The notes: a model not told the origin generated them from the sequence alone. A stretch of DNA of 64,000 nt from PLGF01 sp052139695 (GCA_052139695.1 JBKQWF010000094.1:1-64000), one strand, 5' to 3'; counted from the stretch's first letter, positions 14,958 to 24,059 are shown. Made by a program: numbers and translations.

Positions 14958-16451
14958 TTATATAGGAATGGGTTTTTGGTATTGCCAGAGATGGGTCGTC
15001 GCCAGGCTGCGATACGGCGAAAAGACCGACATTAACCGCCGCATGGCTTCCAAGCCGGGCCGTTCCTCCAGCTCAAGCAACGCCCGCAAGCCCGAGGCCA
15101 CTCCGGTATCGCCCAGCGGCAGGCAATCCGCAAAGCCCAGCGACCGCATCATCACCCAATTGACCGACCACGGCCCCAGCCCATGAATGGCCCGCAATGT
15201 CCGCTCTGCCCGCGTCGCGGAAAACTGACGCAAGCTCTCCAGGTCAAACCGTTTTTCCACCACCGCCCGCGCCAACCCCAGCAAGTAATCCGCCTTTTGC
15301 CGCGAGAATTGCATCCGCAAAAGGTCCGCCGGCTCCAGCGCGGCCACCGTCTCCGCCGCCGGCGGCGCCCTCAAGCCTTCGCCGGCTTCCGCTCCCGCCC
15401 GCTCTGTCAGCCTCCGCCGCAGCACGCAGGTAAACGCCAGGTTGATTTGCTGGCCAATGATCGCCCAGGTTAAGCCGTCAAATACAGAATAATTCTGGTT
15501 GACGCGCAACCCCTCCCGCCCCGCGGTCAACCGCCCCAGCCCCAGCCGCGCCGCCAAACGCGCAAATCCGGCCGCATCCTGCTCCAGCCCCAGCAACCGC
15601 GCCACCACCCCATGCGCCGCCGCCCCGCTCCCTCGCGAAGCTTCCACCTCTACAGCCCGCTCGGACAGCCGCAGGTCCAGCACCGCCGGCAGGCCGTCCA
15701 GCATCACGCCACATTGAAAACGGTCCCCCGACAACCGTTCCGTCAGGCTCCCGGCGTCCCGTCCCAGGGACCGGCGCAGATATGGCAGTGGGTACCCTTT
15801 TGGCAGCGCCACCACAAATTTCCGCGTCCCGCGCAATTCCCGATAGGCCGCCGGCGTCAGCCCCGTCAGCTCGCGGAAATTTTGATGAAAGGACGACAGC
15901 GCCTCAAAGCCCGCTTCGCCACTGACCGCCGCCAGGCGCTTGTCCGTGGTCAACAATTGTTCCTTTGCCACGGCAATGCGCGCTCGCGCCAGCACTTCCG
16001 CCGGGGTCGCATGATAATGTTGCCGGAACATCTCAAAGAGACGCGTCGCGCCATAACCCGAGCGGCGCACGATCGCGCGGGTATCCGCAAAAGCCGACGG
16101 CCGGTTGCGGATTTCCCCCACCAGCGTCTCAATCGATTCCAGCACCGGATCGAACCCCCGCGCAAAATCATCCGGATGACACTTCTGGCACGGACGCAGC
16201 CCCGCCGCCCGCGCCGCCGCAGCGGTCGGGAAAAACCGGACATTCTCCCGCTTCGGCTTCCGCGCCTTGCACGAAGGCAGGCAGTACACCCCGGTCGTCA
16301 ACACCCCCGTGAAGAACCGCCCATTGTAATTGGCATCCCCCGCCAGCAGGATCGAATACATCCGCTGCGGCGACAACCGCGGCGGCCGCCCGCTCGCCGC
16401 CGCGCCGCCGTTGCGCTCCGCTCCATTGCCCAGTTCAGTTCCAGAAATCAT
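14958..16451 (-). CDS. Ada-type regulator fused to AlkA 3-methyladenine DNA glycosylase
   Basis: Residues 30-110 form the Ada metal-binding domain with Cys pairs in 'GVYCLPSCKARK' and 'CQKCHPD'. An AraC-type helix-turn-helix domain follows (about 115-205), then an AlkA N-terminal domain and a HhH-GPD glycosylase domain ('HGLGPWSVNWVMMRSLGF', catalytic Asp in 'LPLGDTG'). The O6-methylguanine methyltransferase domain of canonical Ada is missing and is supplied by the neighbouring ogt. Methyl transfer to the N-terminal zinc-cysteine probably activates transcription of this operon, as in Ada. ATG 16451 was chosen; a TTG nine codons upstream also opens the frame. Confidence 0.9.
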   Translation of the reverse strand: MISGTELGNGAERNGGAAASGRPPRLSPQRMYSILLAGDANYNGRFFTGVLTTGVYCLPSCKARKPKRENVRFFPTAAAARAAGLRPCQKCHPDDFARGFDPVLESIETLVGEIRNRPSAFADTRAIVRRSGYGATRLFEMFRQHYHATPAEVLARARIAVAKEQLLTTDKRLAAVSGEAGFEALSSFHQNFRELTGLTPAAYRELRGTRKFVVALPKGYPLPYLRRSLGRDAGSLTERLSGDRFQCGVMLDGLPAVLDLRLSERAVEVEASRGSGAAAHGVVARLLGLEQDAAGFARLAARLGLGRLTAGREGLRVNQNYSVFDGLTWAIIGQQINLAFTCVLRRRLTERAGAEAGEGLRAPPAAETVAALEPADLLRMQFSRQKADYLLGLARAVVEKRFDLESLRQFSATRAERTLRAIHGLGPWSVNWVMMRSLGFADCLPLGDTGVASGLRALLELEERPGLEAMRRLMSVFSPYRSLATTHLWQYQKPIPI

Positions 16452-16508
16452 CCGCCCCCAACATACCGGCAGAATCAATCCGTGTCGTCCGTATTCCTCC
16501 GCCGCAAT

Positions 16509-16625
16509 TCAGAAAAAGACTCCCGCGAAGAACAGGCTCGCATATTGGATCCGTTGGACGCAGGCGTTTCCGATCATGTTTGGGAGATTCTGGAAATCAT
16601 CGCCCTCATTATGGCTGCTGGATGA
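16509..16625 (+). pseudogene. possible transposase C-terminal tail remnant
   Basis: The frame reads 'EEQARILDPLDAGVSDHVWE' and ends shortly after. The 'GVSDHVW..EI..L' pattern is common at the C-termini of several IS transposases. No upstream transposase sequence remains, and the fragment overlaps no other gene. It may be chance. Confidence 0.3.
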
Positions 16626-16685
16626 GGAATCCGATTGATCCGATTGGCCTTGAAGTGTGCGCTTCCTTGAGCCTTACTACCGTGA

Positions 16686-17287
16686 GTGAGTACCCGAGAT
16701 TTACCATTGTTTATTCGGGAAAATTATGAAGTGCATGAGTGGAAACATGCCTGCGCGGTTCTCAAAACTGATTTTCCCGCAGAGTGGAAAGAGTTGATTG
16801 ATGTGCTGAGTGGCTTCCGCGTGGCTTCCGCGTGAAGCAGAGCCATATCACCATAGGAGGCGGCGGAAAAAGCAAGGTCGTTCAATCGCTGGAAAGTGGT
16901 TTTCTTGAACGGGGCTGGATAGAGAAAAAGTTTTACACCAAGATTCAGCTTGATGAAACGTCCATCGAAAGCCCTACCCATAAAGTTGACTGTTTTAAGA
17001 ATTATGTTGCATTAGAAATGGAATGGAGCAACAAAGACCCCTTTTTTGATCGCGATCTGAACAACTTTCGCCTGTTGTTTGAGCTTCGTGCAATCAGTGT
17101 CGGCGTCATCATCACCAAATCGGACGAGCTTCGCAACATCTTTAAAAAATTAGGCATTCTTTCTAAATACGGCACAACGACGACTTGGATGTCGAAACTG
17201 CTGCCGCGTATCGAAGGCGGCGGAGGCGGCGGTTGTCCAGTCCTTGTATTCGGCATTAAGAAAACTTTATTCGAGGAGGATATATGA
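16686..17287 (+). pseudogene. BglII/BstYI-family restriction endonuclease broken by 11-bp duplication
   Basis: The C-terminal part (16832-17287) is a clear BglII/BstYI-family type II endonuclease: 'VDCFKNYVALEMEWSNKD' has the D-x8-E-x-E spacing of the BglII active site (D84, E93, Q95 in BglII), followed by 'DLNNFRLLFELRAISVGV' and 'SKLLPRIEGGGGGGCPVLV'. The N-terminus (from GTG 16686, 'YEVHEWKHACAVLKTDF') is in another frame. GTGGCTTCCGC occurs twice in tandem at 16810-16820 and 16821-16831; removing one copy joins 'LIDVLSGFRV' to 'KQSHITIGGGGKS' in frame. The gene overlaps the methyltransferase start by ATGA, so it formed a normal R-M operon. It is dead or phase-variable in this sequence. 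Confidence 0.85.
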
Positions 17288-17928
17288 CCCCATCAGAAAA
17301 CTTGATTTTGAGTGTGAATGGCAAATTCTCAACGATCCTGGCCGACCCTCCATGGCGATTTGCTAATCGCACCGGCAAGATGGCACCAGAACACAAACGG
17401 CTGCTTCGGTATCCAACGTTGAGCATTGATGAGATAAAAGGGCTTCCGGTTGCGCAATTGGCTTCGCCAAAAGCCCATTTGTATCTGTGGGTGCCAAATG
17501 CTTTGCTGGGTTGGGGTTTGGAGGTCGTCGAAGCCTGGGGTTTTGAATACAAGTCCCTGATCACATGGTATAAGGTTCGCAAAGACGGCGGCCCCGATGG
17601 CCGTGGCGTGGGATTTTATTTTCGGAATGTGACAGAGCTGATTTTGTTTGGCGTTAAAGGAAAGAATAATCGAACCCTCCTTCCAGGCCGAACGCAGACT
17701 AATATCATTGTGACTCGCAAGCGGGAACACTCCAGGAAGCCAGACGAACTTTATCCGATTATCGAGGCGTGCTCGCCGGGGCCTCGCTTAGAGCTTTTTG
17801 CCAGATTCAAGCGACCAGGATGGAGACAGTGGGGCAACGAGGATGTTGAACGAAACGCGGAGGAAGGCGTTGCGAAGCGCAATGGCCACGTCGGCCAGCC
17901 AGTTTTGGCATTCACCGGCTATCGTTAA
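17284..17928 (+). CDS. MT-A70 family adenine-N6 DNA methyltransferase
   Basis: The 214-residue protein has the catalytic DPPW motif at residues 21-24 ('FSTILADPPWRFANR') and the MT-A70 features 'AHLYLWVPNALLGWG' and 'FRNVTELILFGVKG', followed by 'RKPDELYPIIEACSPG'. It would methylate adenine N6 and protect DNA from the overlapping BglII-family nuclease; the cognate pairing is inferred from the ATGA overlap. The gene appears intact although its nuclease partner is broken, so it may act as an orphan methyltransferase. Confidence 0.88.
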   Translation: MTPSENLILSVNGKFSTILADPPWRFANRTGKMAPEHKRLLRYPTLSIDEIKGLPVAQLASPKAHLYLWVPNALLGWGLEVVEAWGFEYKSLITWYKVRKDGGPDGRGVGFYFRNVTELILFGVKGKNNRTLLPGRTQTNIIVTRKREHSRKPDELYPIIEACSPGPRLELFARFKRPGWRQWGNEDVERNAEEGVAKRNGHVGQPVLAFTGYR

Positions 17929-18086
17929 CGTCGGAAGTTTGGTATGCATCTCGCGGGAAACCTGATCATCCGGGAAAAACGGCTCGCCCATGCCAATTCC
18001 CGACTGAACTTGTCGAACGACGCGCACGTTACCGTATCGTCAATTGGGAAGACCCGTTCATCAACCAACAGGGCGTGAAAAAGTGA
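17929..18086 (+). pseudogene. C-terminal remnant of an N4/N6 DNA methyltransferase
   Basis: Directly after the MT-A70 stop the frame reads 'EVWYASRGKPDHPGKTARP' and then CQFPTELVERR, ending at TGA 18084-18086. The 'HP.KTARPCQFP.ELVER' block is the conserved C-terminal motif of beta-class amino methyltransferases of restriction systems. The catalytic DPPY/SPPY and AdoMet-binding parts are absent. It is the tail of a second methyltransferase joined to the first system by deletion. Confidence 0.7.
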
Positions 18087-18157
18087 GCCAGGTTCCTCAG
18101 GGATGGACGACGAACGGGAAGACAACTCCAAACGACCTATTACTATAGGATTAATCA

Positions 18158-18564
18158 ATGAGGCTTGCCGCCGTTTATTCGTTCAACAGGGGAAAGGAAA
18201 CTGTCTCGGAAAAGTATCCAGACCTCCTTGTTGAGATTAACGATTGCATCAAGGCTGTGGAGGAATCACAGCATTCGTCAAACAAAAACTTGGGGTGGAG
18301 ATGCAGTTTGGAAATTGTCCCTTCATGGTTTACAGCGGGTCTGCCAAGATGACGATATTCAAAAACCTCGGACATATTAACACCGGCGTTGAGATCGTGC
18401 CGGTCAAGGCATTCGCGGACGAAATGTCCACAGGTGTTTCTTATTTTGAACAGTTCATCTGGGACTTGGAGAGCAGAGGTGTCGCAGACATAGACATCCC
18501 GGTGCTTATCCTTGGCTTGGACGCTGCCCCAAAAAAAACGAGAAAGACACCGACCTCCATTTGA
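18158..18564 (+). pseudogene. second BglII-family restriction endonuclease, internally deleted
   Basis: The N-terminal part from ATG 18158 reads 'MRLAAVYSFNRGKETVSEKY' in one frame. After about 18265 the homology continues in another frame as 'FVKQKLGVEMQFGNCPFMVY', then 'NTGVEIVPVKAFADEMSTGV' and 'SRGVADIDIPVLILGL'. These match another branch of the BglII/BstYI family. The E-M-Q of the active site is kept, but the Asp nine residues before the Glu is replaced by Ala at the deletion junction. The middle of the protein (about 80-100 residues by comparison with the family's length) is missing. With the methyltransferase tail at 17929-18086 it represents a second, decayed R-M system. Confidence 0.78.
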
Positions 18565-18579
18565 CTCGCCTGATGAAAA

Positions 18580-19256
18580 TCACCGCCCATGGAACAGGAC
18601 AGAGGAAATGAAATCATTGGCGTCGTGGCAGATGATGCAGGCCCAGAGGGAGCGTGAATAGCGAAAGACCAATCCCCAGACAAAGCTAAGGAGAAAAATG
18701 TTCAGCGCCAATAACGGCGTGAACAAACGCAGCAGGAACCACCCGGGCAAATGCAAGCTGACAAAGACAAGAGACGTCAGCCCGTTGGCCAGCCAAAAAT
18801 TCATGCGCGTCTGGAACTTTTGCAGAATGAAACCGCGAAACGGTATCTCCTCGAAGAAGCGATGCCGAGCGAAGTGCTCAATACACTGTTCCAAGTGATA
18901 TTCCGGCCCACATCGTGGGGCCAGCCGAAGCGAAGCAGGCTGGCGGCGAAGAGCAATGCGGACAACCCAAGTCCCACAAGCAGGCCCCGTTTCCAGTGAT
19001 CGGCCAATCCCAACCCGCGCCTCGGATTAACGCGATCAACGACCCGGAGCATGAGGAACACTGGCAAAACCCAGAGGACCAACCGAACGCAAATATTCGT
19101 GGCCGCATAAGCCAGGCTCTCCTCGCCGAGGGCTTGGACATGCCGGTAAACGAGCAGCACATACACAGCCCAGGCCGTCACAAATAAGCCAAGATAGACG
19201 GCAAACAGGCCGCTGGCGGGCTTAAGACTTGGCTGCATCACGACATCGTTCCGCAT
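18580..19256 (-). pseudogene. CPBP-family intramembrane protease with frameshift
   Basis: Two overlapping minus-strand frames make one CPBP protease. The N-terminal frame (19256 to about 18865) gives four membrane helices and ends 'NSVLSTSLGI'; the second frame continues 'FFEEIPFRGFILQKFQ' with the EExxxR motif, 'SLVFVSLHLPGW' with the FxxxH motif and 'CHDANDF' with the third motif. A single-base indel near 18862-18872 separates them. Intact relatives are membrane metalloproteases, some acting on bacteriocins or prenylated proteins. All motifs are preserved, so the break is recent or a sequencing error. Confidence 0.78.
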
Positions 19257-19517
19257 TGGATCTTAAGAACGCAGTCTGAGGGACACGGATTGGCGAATCC
19301 TCATTCCACGGCGGCAATTCTCCTGGAAAATGAACTAAAGCTTTTCCTGGAACTGCCGATGAGTGATGTGGGCCATGTCCCGGAAAGACCAAATGCATAA
19401 GCATAATATCCGTGGCCGTTAGCGTGAGCGTAGCTTACCGGATTGCATCACGTTAGCAGCTTGCGCCGCTCTTGGCGCTTTGGCAGGCGCGGGCGGTTCC
19501 CATCGAAAGAATCCCGA

Positions 19518-20423
19518 TTATTCTTTCTCTGGTCTGGGAACGTTAAAGACGGGGCGCTGCCCGCCGGAACCGGCATGGCCAATTTCCTTGCTGAGCCAAT
19601 CCAAACCGCGCAGGTCGTTCGCCAAAGTGATCTCGGCGTCTCCGCCCTGCTCGGCAATCAAACCAATGGGACCGCGCCAGCCGCTTTGAGAGATCGTGCG
19701 CAGCATTTCCATCTCTTTGTCGCCTTGTGAAGGCGGGATTAAGCGCTCGTCGGCCACCATTCCAGACACATTGACGGCGACAATAAACGGCCTGATGCGT
19801 TTCCAAATCGCGGGAAAATCCCCCATATCGCCGTGACCATGGCTGAAGTTATAGACCATCCCCACGCCGTCCACGCCTTTTTCCTTTAAGCGCTTGATGA
19901 CCGCGACTTCGTTGTCCGGCTGGCCAAACCATCCATTGTGATTGTACAATTCGACTTTACAGCCACAGGGCGCGGCCAAGGCGACTATCTTCTGAATTCG
20001 TTCCGCTTCCTGTTCTACGCGCTGCGCCTGTCCGGCTTCGGTCTTCGCTGGGCCACCGCCACCCATGACCCACAATTGCGGGTGGATGCCGTGACGCCTA
20101 ATTACCGCCAGAATGATTTGCGCGGCGGGATCGCTGGCTTCGGTTGGAAACCACCAGGCAACCAGGTTCACTCCATGCCTGCTCAGCCCTTCCACTTCCG
20201 CGTCAAACGTCGGAATGTCCTTGGCCCGCCAATCGTAAGCGAAGTTCTTAAAACCCAGCCGCTGCAACATTTCGGCACGCTCTTCGGGACCCCGTTTTTT
20301 GGCGTCAAAAGGGACTACGCACCAGGCGGTAAGATTGTGGCGGTCAAAGAGCCCTGGCCGGGGCGGCTCCTGGCCAAAGGCAGCCGTGACAAATAAACAG
20401 AGAGTCAACAGGAAGAATCTCAT
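19518..20423 (-). CDS. secreted sugar phosphate isomerase/epimerase-like TIM barrel protein
   Basis: A signal peptide ('MRFFLLTLCLFVTAAFGQ') is followed by a barrel of the xylose-isomerase-like AP-endonuclease-2 superfamily; segments such as 'GVNLVAWWFPTEASDPAA', 'KVELYNHNGWFG' and 'IGLIAEQGGDAE' carry the conserved acidic metal ligands. The start at 20423 lies eight bases after the pabB stop; an upstream ATG at 20444 would overlap pabB. The substrate is unknown; secreted members are frequent in Verrucomicrobiota and Planctomycetes, probably acting on sugars in the periplasm. Confidence 0.75.
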   Translation of the reverse strand: MRFFLLTLCLFVTAAFGQEPPRPGLFDRHNLTAWCVVPFDAKKRGPEERAEMLQRLGFKNFAYDWRAKDIPTFDAEVEGLSRHGVNLVAWWFPTEASDPAAQIILAVIRRHGIHPQLWVMGGGGPAKTEAGQAQRVEQEAERIQKIVALAAPCGCKVELYNHNGWFGQPDNEVAVIKRLKEKGVDGVGMVYNFSHGHGDMGDFPAIWKRIRPFIVAVNVSGMVADERLIPPSQGDKEMEMLRTISQSGWRGPIGLIAEQGGDAEITLANDLRGLDWLSKEIGHAGSGGQRPVFNVPRPEKE

Positions 20424-20431
20424 TGGATGGT

Positions 20432-21850
20432 TCAGGCTAAGCATGCTGGTTCAAGACTGCTTTGCCGCTGGCCGAGGGCGGCAAAGAAACCGCCCGCCTT
20501 GGCCATGGTTTCGGCGTATTCCATCTCGGGGACGGAATCAGCGACAATGCCCGCGCCGACGTGGAAGAAAACGTCGCCGCCTCGGCAAATGGCGGTGCGA
20601 ATGGCAATACTCGCCTGGCTTTGGCGATTGAAGCCGAGGTAGCCGATGGCGCCTGTATAGGGGCCGCGCGTGACCGGCTCCAATTCATCGATGATTTCCA
20701 TGGCGCGAATCTTGGGCGCGCCCGTGATGCTGCCGCCCGGAAAACACGAGGCCAGCGCCGAGAGGTGCGTCCGATCGGCGCGCAATCGTCCTGTAATCGT
20801 GGACACGAGATGCTGCACCTGGGGATAGCGCTCCAAACGCACCAATTCCGGCACCTGGACCGATCCGTACTCGCACAGTTGGCCCAGGTCGTTGCGCATC
20901 AGATCAGTAATCATAACCAACTCGGACAGGTCCTTCGCGCTGGTCTGAAGAGCGTAGGCCAACTGCACGTCACGGAGGGGATCGGCTGAGCGCGGGCGAG
21001 TGCCCTTGATCGGCCGGGTGCGAATCTCCAGGCCATGGAGGCGCAAAAACATTTCCGGCGAGGATGAACAAATCTGAAAATCCCCGCCATCCAGGTAGGC
21101 CGCGAAAGGCGCGGGCGAAACATCGCACAATCGTTCAAAAAAGTTCCATCCCGTCAACGGCGTTTGGGCGCTCAGGCGCTGGCACAGATTGACCTGGTAA
21201 ATATCCCCCGCGCGAATGTATTCCCGCGCGCGGCCCACTTTGGCCATGAACATTTCGCGGGATAAGTTCGATTTGACATGGGAACCCGCCGGGTCCGCCG
21301 CCGTGGCCGGCACGGGAACGGAAGAGAGATGCGCGGTCCAAAAATCAATTTGCTCGCGCGCCCGCGCGGCGCTCCGCGAACCGTCCGCCATAAAACCGGT
21401 CGAAATAATCCAAGTCTTATCCAGGCGATGGTCAAAAACCGTGAGGCTGTCGTAAAAACCAACCAGGCAATCCGGCAAACCCAAATCGTTGACAGCGGTC
21501 CGCGGCAATCGGGGTTCGACAAAGTTTTTCAAATCGTAGCCCCAATAACCGAAGCAGCCGCCCAAAGGAAACGGCAGGTCCATTTCGTCCAGCAATTCGA
21601 AGCGCGCCATCATCTCTTCCAGAATGCTCCACGGATTGCCAAACTGAACCTGGCCCGGGCCGTCCATTTCACAACGCGACCCGAAAGAGCGAAAAAGCAA
21701 CATGGGACGCGCCGCGACAAACGAGTAACGAGCCTGTGGCGACTCGAAAAAGGCGCTGCGCAGCAACACCACACCGCGCTCGCCGGCCAGCCGCGCCACC
21801 AGCGATTCAGGCGTGTGCGAAGTTTGGATCGATTGCGGAATCGCGCGCAC
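20432..21850 (-). CDS. pabB: aminodeoxychorismate synthase component I
   Basis: The 472-residue protein has the chorismate-binding domain: 'AGDIYQVNLCQRLSAQTPL', 'SSSPEMFLRL', 'IKGTRPRSADPLRD', 'LSELVMITDLMRNDLGQLC', 'FPGGSITGAPKIRAMEII' and 'GGDVFFHVGAGIVADS'. It converts chorismate and ammonia to aminodeoxychorismate for folate synthesis. The PIKGTRPR motif with Lys favours PabB over TrpE. It starts at GTG 21850, six bases after the M16 peptidase gene, in a minus-strand run. No PabA or PabC is encoded nearby. Confidence 0.9.
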   Translation of the reverse strand: MRAIPQSIQTSHTPESLVARLAGERGVVLLRSAFFESPQARYSFVAARPMLLFRSFGSRCEMDGPGQVQFGNPWSILEEMMARFELLDEMDLPFPLGGCFGYWGYDLKNFVEPRLPRTAVNDLGLPDCLVGFYDSLTVFDHRLDKTWIISTGFMADGSRSAARAREQIDFWTAHLSSVPVPATAADPAGSHVKSNLSREMFMAKVGRAREYIRAGDIYQVNLCQRLSAQTPLTGWNFFERLCDVSPAPFAAYLDGGDFQICSSSPEMFLRLHGLEIRTRPIKGTRPRSADPLRDVQLAYALQTSAKDLSELVMITDLMRNDLGQLCEYGSVQVPELVRLERYPQVQHLVSTITGRLRADRTHLSALASCFPGGSITGAPKIRAMEIIDELEPVTRGPYTGAIGYLGFNRQSQASIAIRTAICRGGDVFFHVGAGIVADSVPEMEYAETMAKAGGFFAALGQRQSSLEPACLA

Positions 21851-21856
21851 GGGCCA

Positions 21857-23119
21857 TCAGACAGCCAGCAGTTTTTCCAAGCCATGGGCGTTTTTCAACG
21901 GACTGACGACCGCCAGACTCAGCCGGTCGGGGCGGAAAAACTCTCGCGCCGCGGCGCGGATTTTGCCGGCTGGGACTTCGCTCAACCGCTTCTTGACTTC
22001 ATCGGGGGGATAGATTCTGCCGTAGCCGAGCCATTGTTCGCCAGCCCACGTCATCTGGTTTTCACTGCCCTCCAAACTCAAATCAAGCTGGCCGATCAGA
22101 TAATCGCGCGCGCGGCGCAATTCAGCCGCCGGCACCAGTTCCTCCGTCAGGCGTTTCATTTCATGGAGGATGATTCTCAGAGTTTTCTCGACCTTATCAA
22201 GGTCAAGGCCGGCGGAAATGACAATGTCCCCTGCGTCATCGAAAAAGCTGGCGGAACTGGCAATGGAGTAAGCCAGACCGTGGTCTTCCCGCACCGTCTG
22301 GAAGAGGCGCGAACTCATGTTCTCACCGAGGACGACGTTGAGCACGCGGACGGCAAAATGCCGTTCATCATGGCGCGAGCAACCGCGGACGCCCAAGGCA
22401 ATTTGCGTCTGTTCGGTGTCTCGGGTGCAAAGGCAAATGGCCGGTTTGGTTTGGGCGCTGCTGGCGGAAATGTAACCGGGACGATGGCCGAGAGCGAATC
22501 GGCGCGAGTACTTTTTGACAGCCCGCACTGCCTCCGCATGGGTGATCCGCCCGGCCACGGCAATGAGTGATGCGCCGGTCACGTACTTGCTCTTTTGATA
22601 TTCAAGAAGCTGCGGACGGCGGATGGCGTCGAGGGTCTTCTCCGTGCCCGTGATGGAGCGGCCGAGGGGTTGATCGGGCCAGAGAGTGGCGTTGAGCAAC
22701 TCCTGGACGTATTGCTGCGGTTGGTCCATGTACATGGCCAGCTCCTCCTTGATCACCTCGCGTTCCTTATCGATTTCCACCGTTTCAAAGGTGGAACCCA
22801 AAAACATGTCCGCCAGCACCTCCAGCAGCAGGGCAAAGTCAGCCTGGCGCGCGCGGGCGTAAAAGCAGGTCTGTTCCTCACTGGTGAAGGCGTTGAGGTA
22901 GCCGCCGATTCCCTCGACGGCCTGGGAAATCTCGCGGGCGGAACGCTTCGTGGTTCCCTTGAACAACATGTGCTCGATAAAATGGGAGACGCCGTTAAGC
23001 GGCGCCGGTTCGTGCCGGCCGCCGACCCCAACCCATATCCCAACGCTGACGCTGGCCAGGTGCGGCATTTCCGCCGTGGCCACCGTCAGCCCATTTTCTA
23101 AACGCGTGACTTTATACAT
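21857..23119 (-). CDS. M16 family zinc peptidase (processing-peptidase-like)
   Basis: The 420-residue protein has the inverted zinc motif HxxEH in 'GVSHFIEHMLFKGT' (H46, E49, H50), the downstream 'GGYLNAFTSEEQTCFY' block and the C-terminal 'RLFQTVREDHGLAYSI' segment of single-unit M16B peptidases. No signal peptide is evident, so it is probably cytoplasmic. ATG 23119 is chosen because the family begins with 'YKVTRLENGL'. It sits in a LOG-M16-pabB-isomerase run with short gaps. Confidence 0.9.
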   Translation of the reverse strand: MYKVTRLENGLTVATAEMPHLASVSVGIWVGVGGRHEPAPLNGVSHFIEHMLFKGTTKRSAREISQAVEGIGGYLNAFTSEEQTCFYARARQADFALLLEVLADMFLGSTFETVEIDKEREVIKEELAMYMDQPQQYVQELLNATLWPDQPLGRSITGTEKTLDAIRRPQLLEYQKSKYVTGASLIAVAGRITHAEAVRAVKKYSRRFALGHRPGYISASSAQTKPAICLCTRDTEQTQIALGVRGCSRHDERHFAVRVLNVVLGENMSSRLFQTVREDHGLAYSIASSASFFDDAGDIVISAGLDLDKVEKTLRIILHEMKRLTEELVPAAELRRARDYLIGQLDLSLEGSENQMTWAGEQWLGYGRIYPPDEVKKRLSEVPAGKIRAAAREFFRPDRLSLAVVSPLKNAHGLEKLLAV

Positions 23120-23135
23120 CGGATGACAAAACGGA

Positions 23136-23816
23136 TTATGCCAGGGCGCGCGGCGTGACTTCAGGCGGGCCAACTTTCTTCATATAATCCAGGATAAGTT
23201 GCACCGCGTCTTGGACATCGTCCGTCAGGAAAAACAAATCCATATCGCCTGGGCTGATCATTTTTTCTTTCAACAGCGTGCCCTTCATCCAGCGCAAAAG
23301 GCCGCGCCAGTGATCGCGGCCAAAGAGAATGAGAGGGAATCGCGGAATGCGCTGGGTCTGCACGAGGGTAAGGAGTTCAAAGAATTCATCCAGGGTGCCA
23401 AAGCCGCCCGGCATAAAAACGAAGGCTATGCTATATTTGACAAAGCAGACCTTGCGCGAAAAAAAGTAATGAAAATGCAGCGGGACATTGGTAAAGCGGT
23501 TGCCCTTTTGCTCGTGCGGCAGTTCGATGTTCAGGCCGACCGATTTGCCTCCATCCTGCGCCGCGCCTCGGTTGGCCGCCTCCATGATCCCAGGGCCGCC
23601 ACCGGTAATGACGGGCAGTTTACTCTTGGCCAACTCCCTGGCCATTTCCACCGCGGCCTTGTAATAGGGATCACTGGGCAAGGTGCGGGCCGAGCCAAAA
23701 ACCGTCACCGACGGTCCAACTTGCGATAGAATTTCAAAGGAATCGACGAATTCCGCCATAATGCGGAAGACGCGCCACGGGTCCTCCTTGGTAAAAGGGA
23801 CAGTTTGAATGTTCAT
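23136..23816 (-). CDS. LOG family protein (nucleoside 5'-monophosphate phosphoribohydrolase)
   Basis: The protein contains 'VITGGGPGIMEAANRGA' and the signature 'FMPGGFGTLDEFFELLTLVQT' of the LOG/TIGR00730 family, with the PGGxGTxxE motif that binds the phosphoribosyl group. Family members cleave cytokinin- or purine-type nucleotides to free base and ribose phosphate. The start at 23816 gives 226 residues, typical for the family. It heads the minus-strand run. Confidence 0.88.
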   Translation of the reverse strand: MNIQTVPFTKEDPWRVFRIMAEFVDSFEILSQVGPSVTVFGSARTLPSDPYYKAAVEMARELAKSKLPVITGGGPGIMEAANRGAAQDGGKSVGLNIELPHEQKGNRFTNVPLHFHYFFSRKVCFVKYSIAFVFMPGGFGTLDEFFELLTLVQTQRIPRFPLILFGRDHWRGLLRWMKGTLLKEKMISPGDMDLFFLTDDVQDAVQLILDYMKKVGPPEVTPRALA

Positions 23817-24059
23817 CCGGCCAAAATTAAGAACCAACGCCCCGCGAACTGCAAGCGCGGTTCACGAATTCATTGGCGAAAAGCAAATGAGCAACGTTTA
23901 CGCAGACGCCGCTGTTCTCGTTGACAAATCGGGTTGAGATCAGCCCGACGGGTGCGTGAGAGAATTCTTGCGCCCGAAAAGAGAGAGCGAGGGCATCGGG
24001 GCGCGGTGCCCCCCACGGCGTCCCCCCGGGGGGGTAACTGCGGCTCAATTGGGTTCAAT

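Noticed and set aside
21278..22570. A 430-codon frame antisense to pabB and the M16 peptidase
   Set aside because: Antisense shadow of two conserved genes; composition biased to Arg, Gln and Ala, without motifs.
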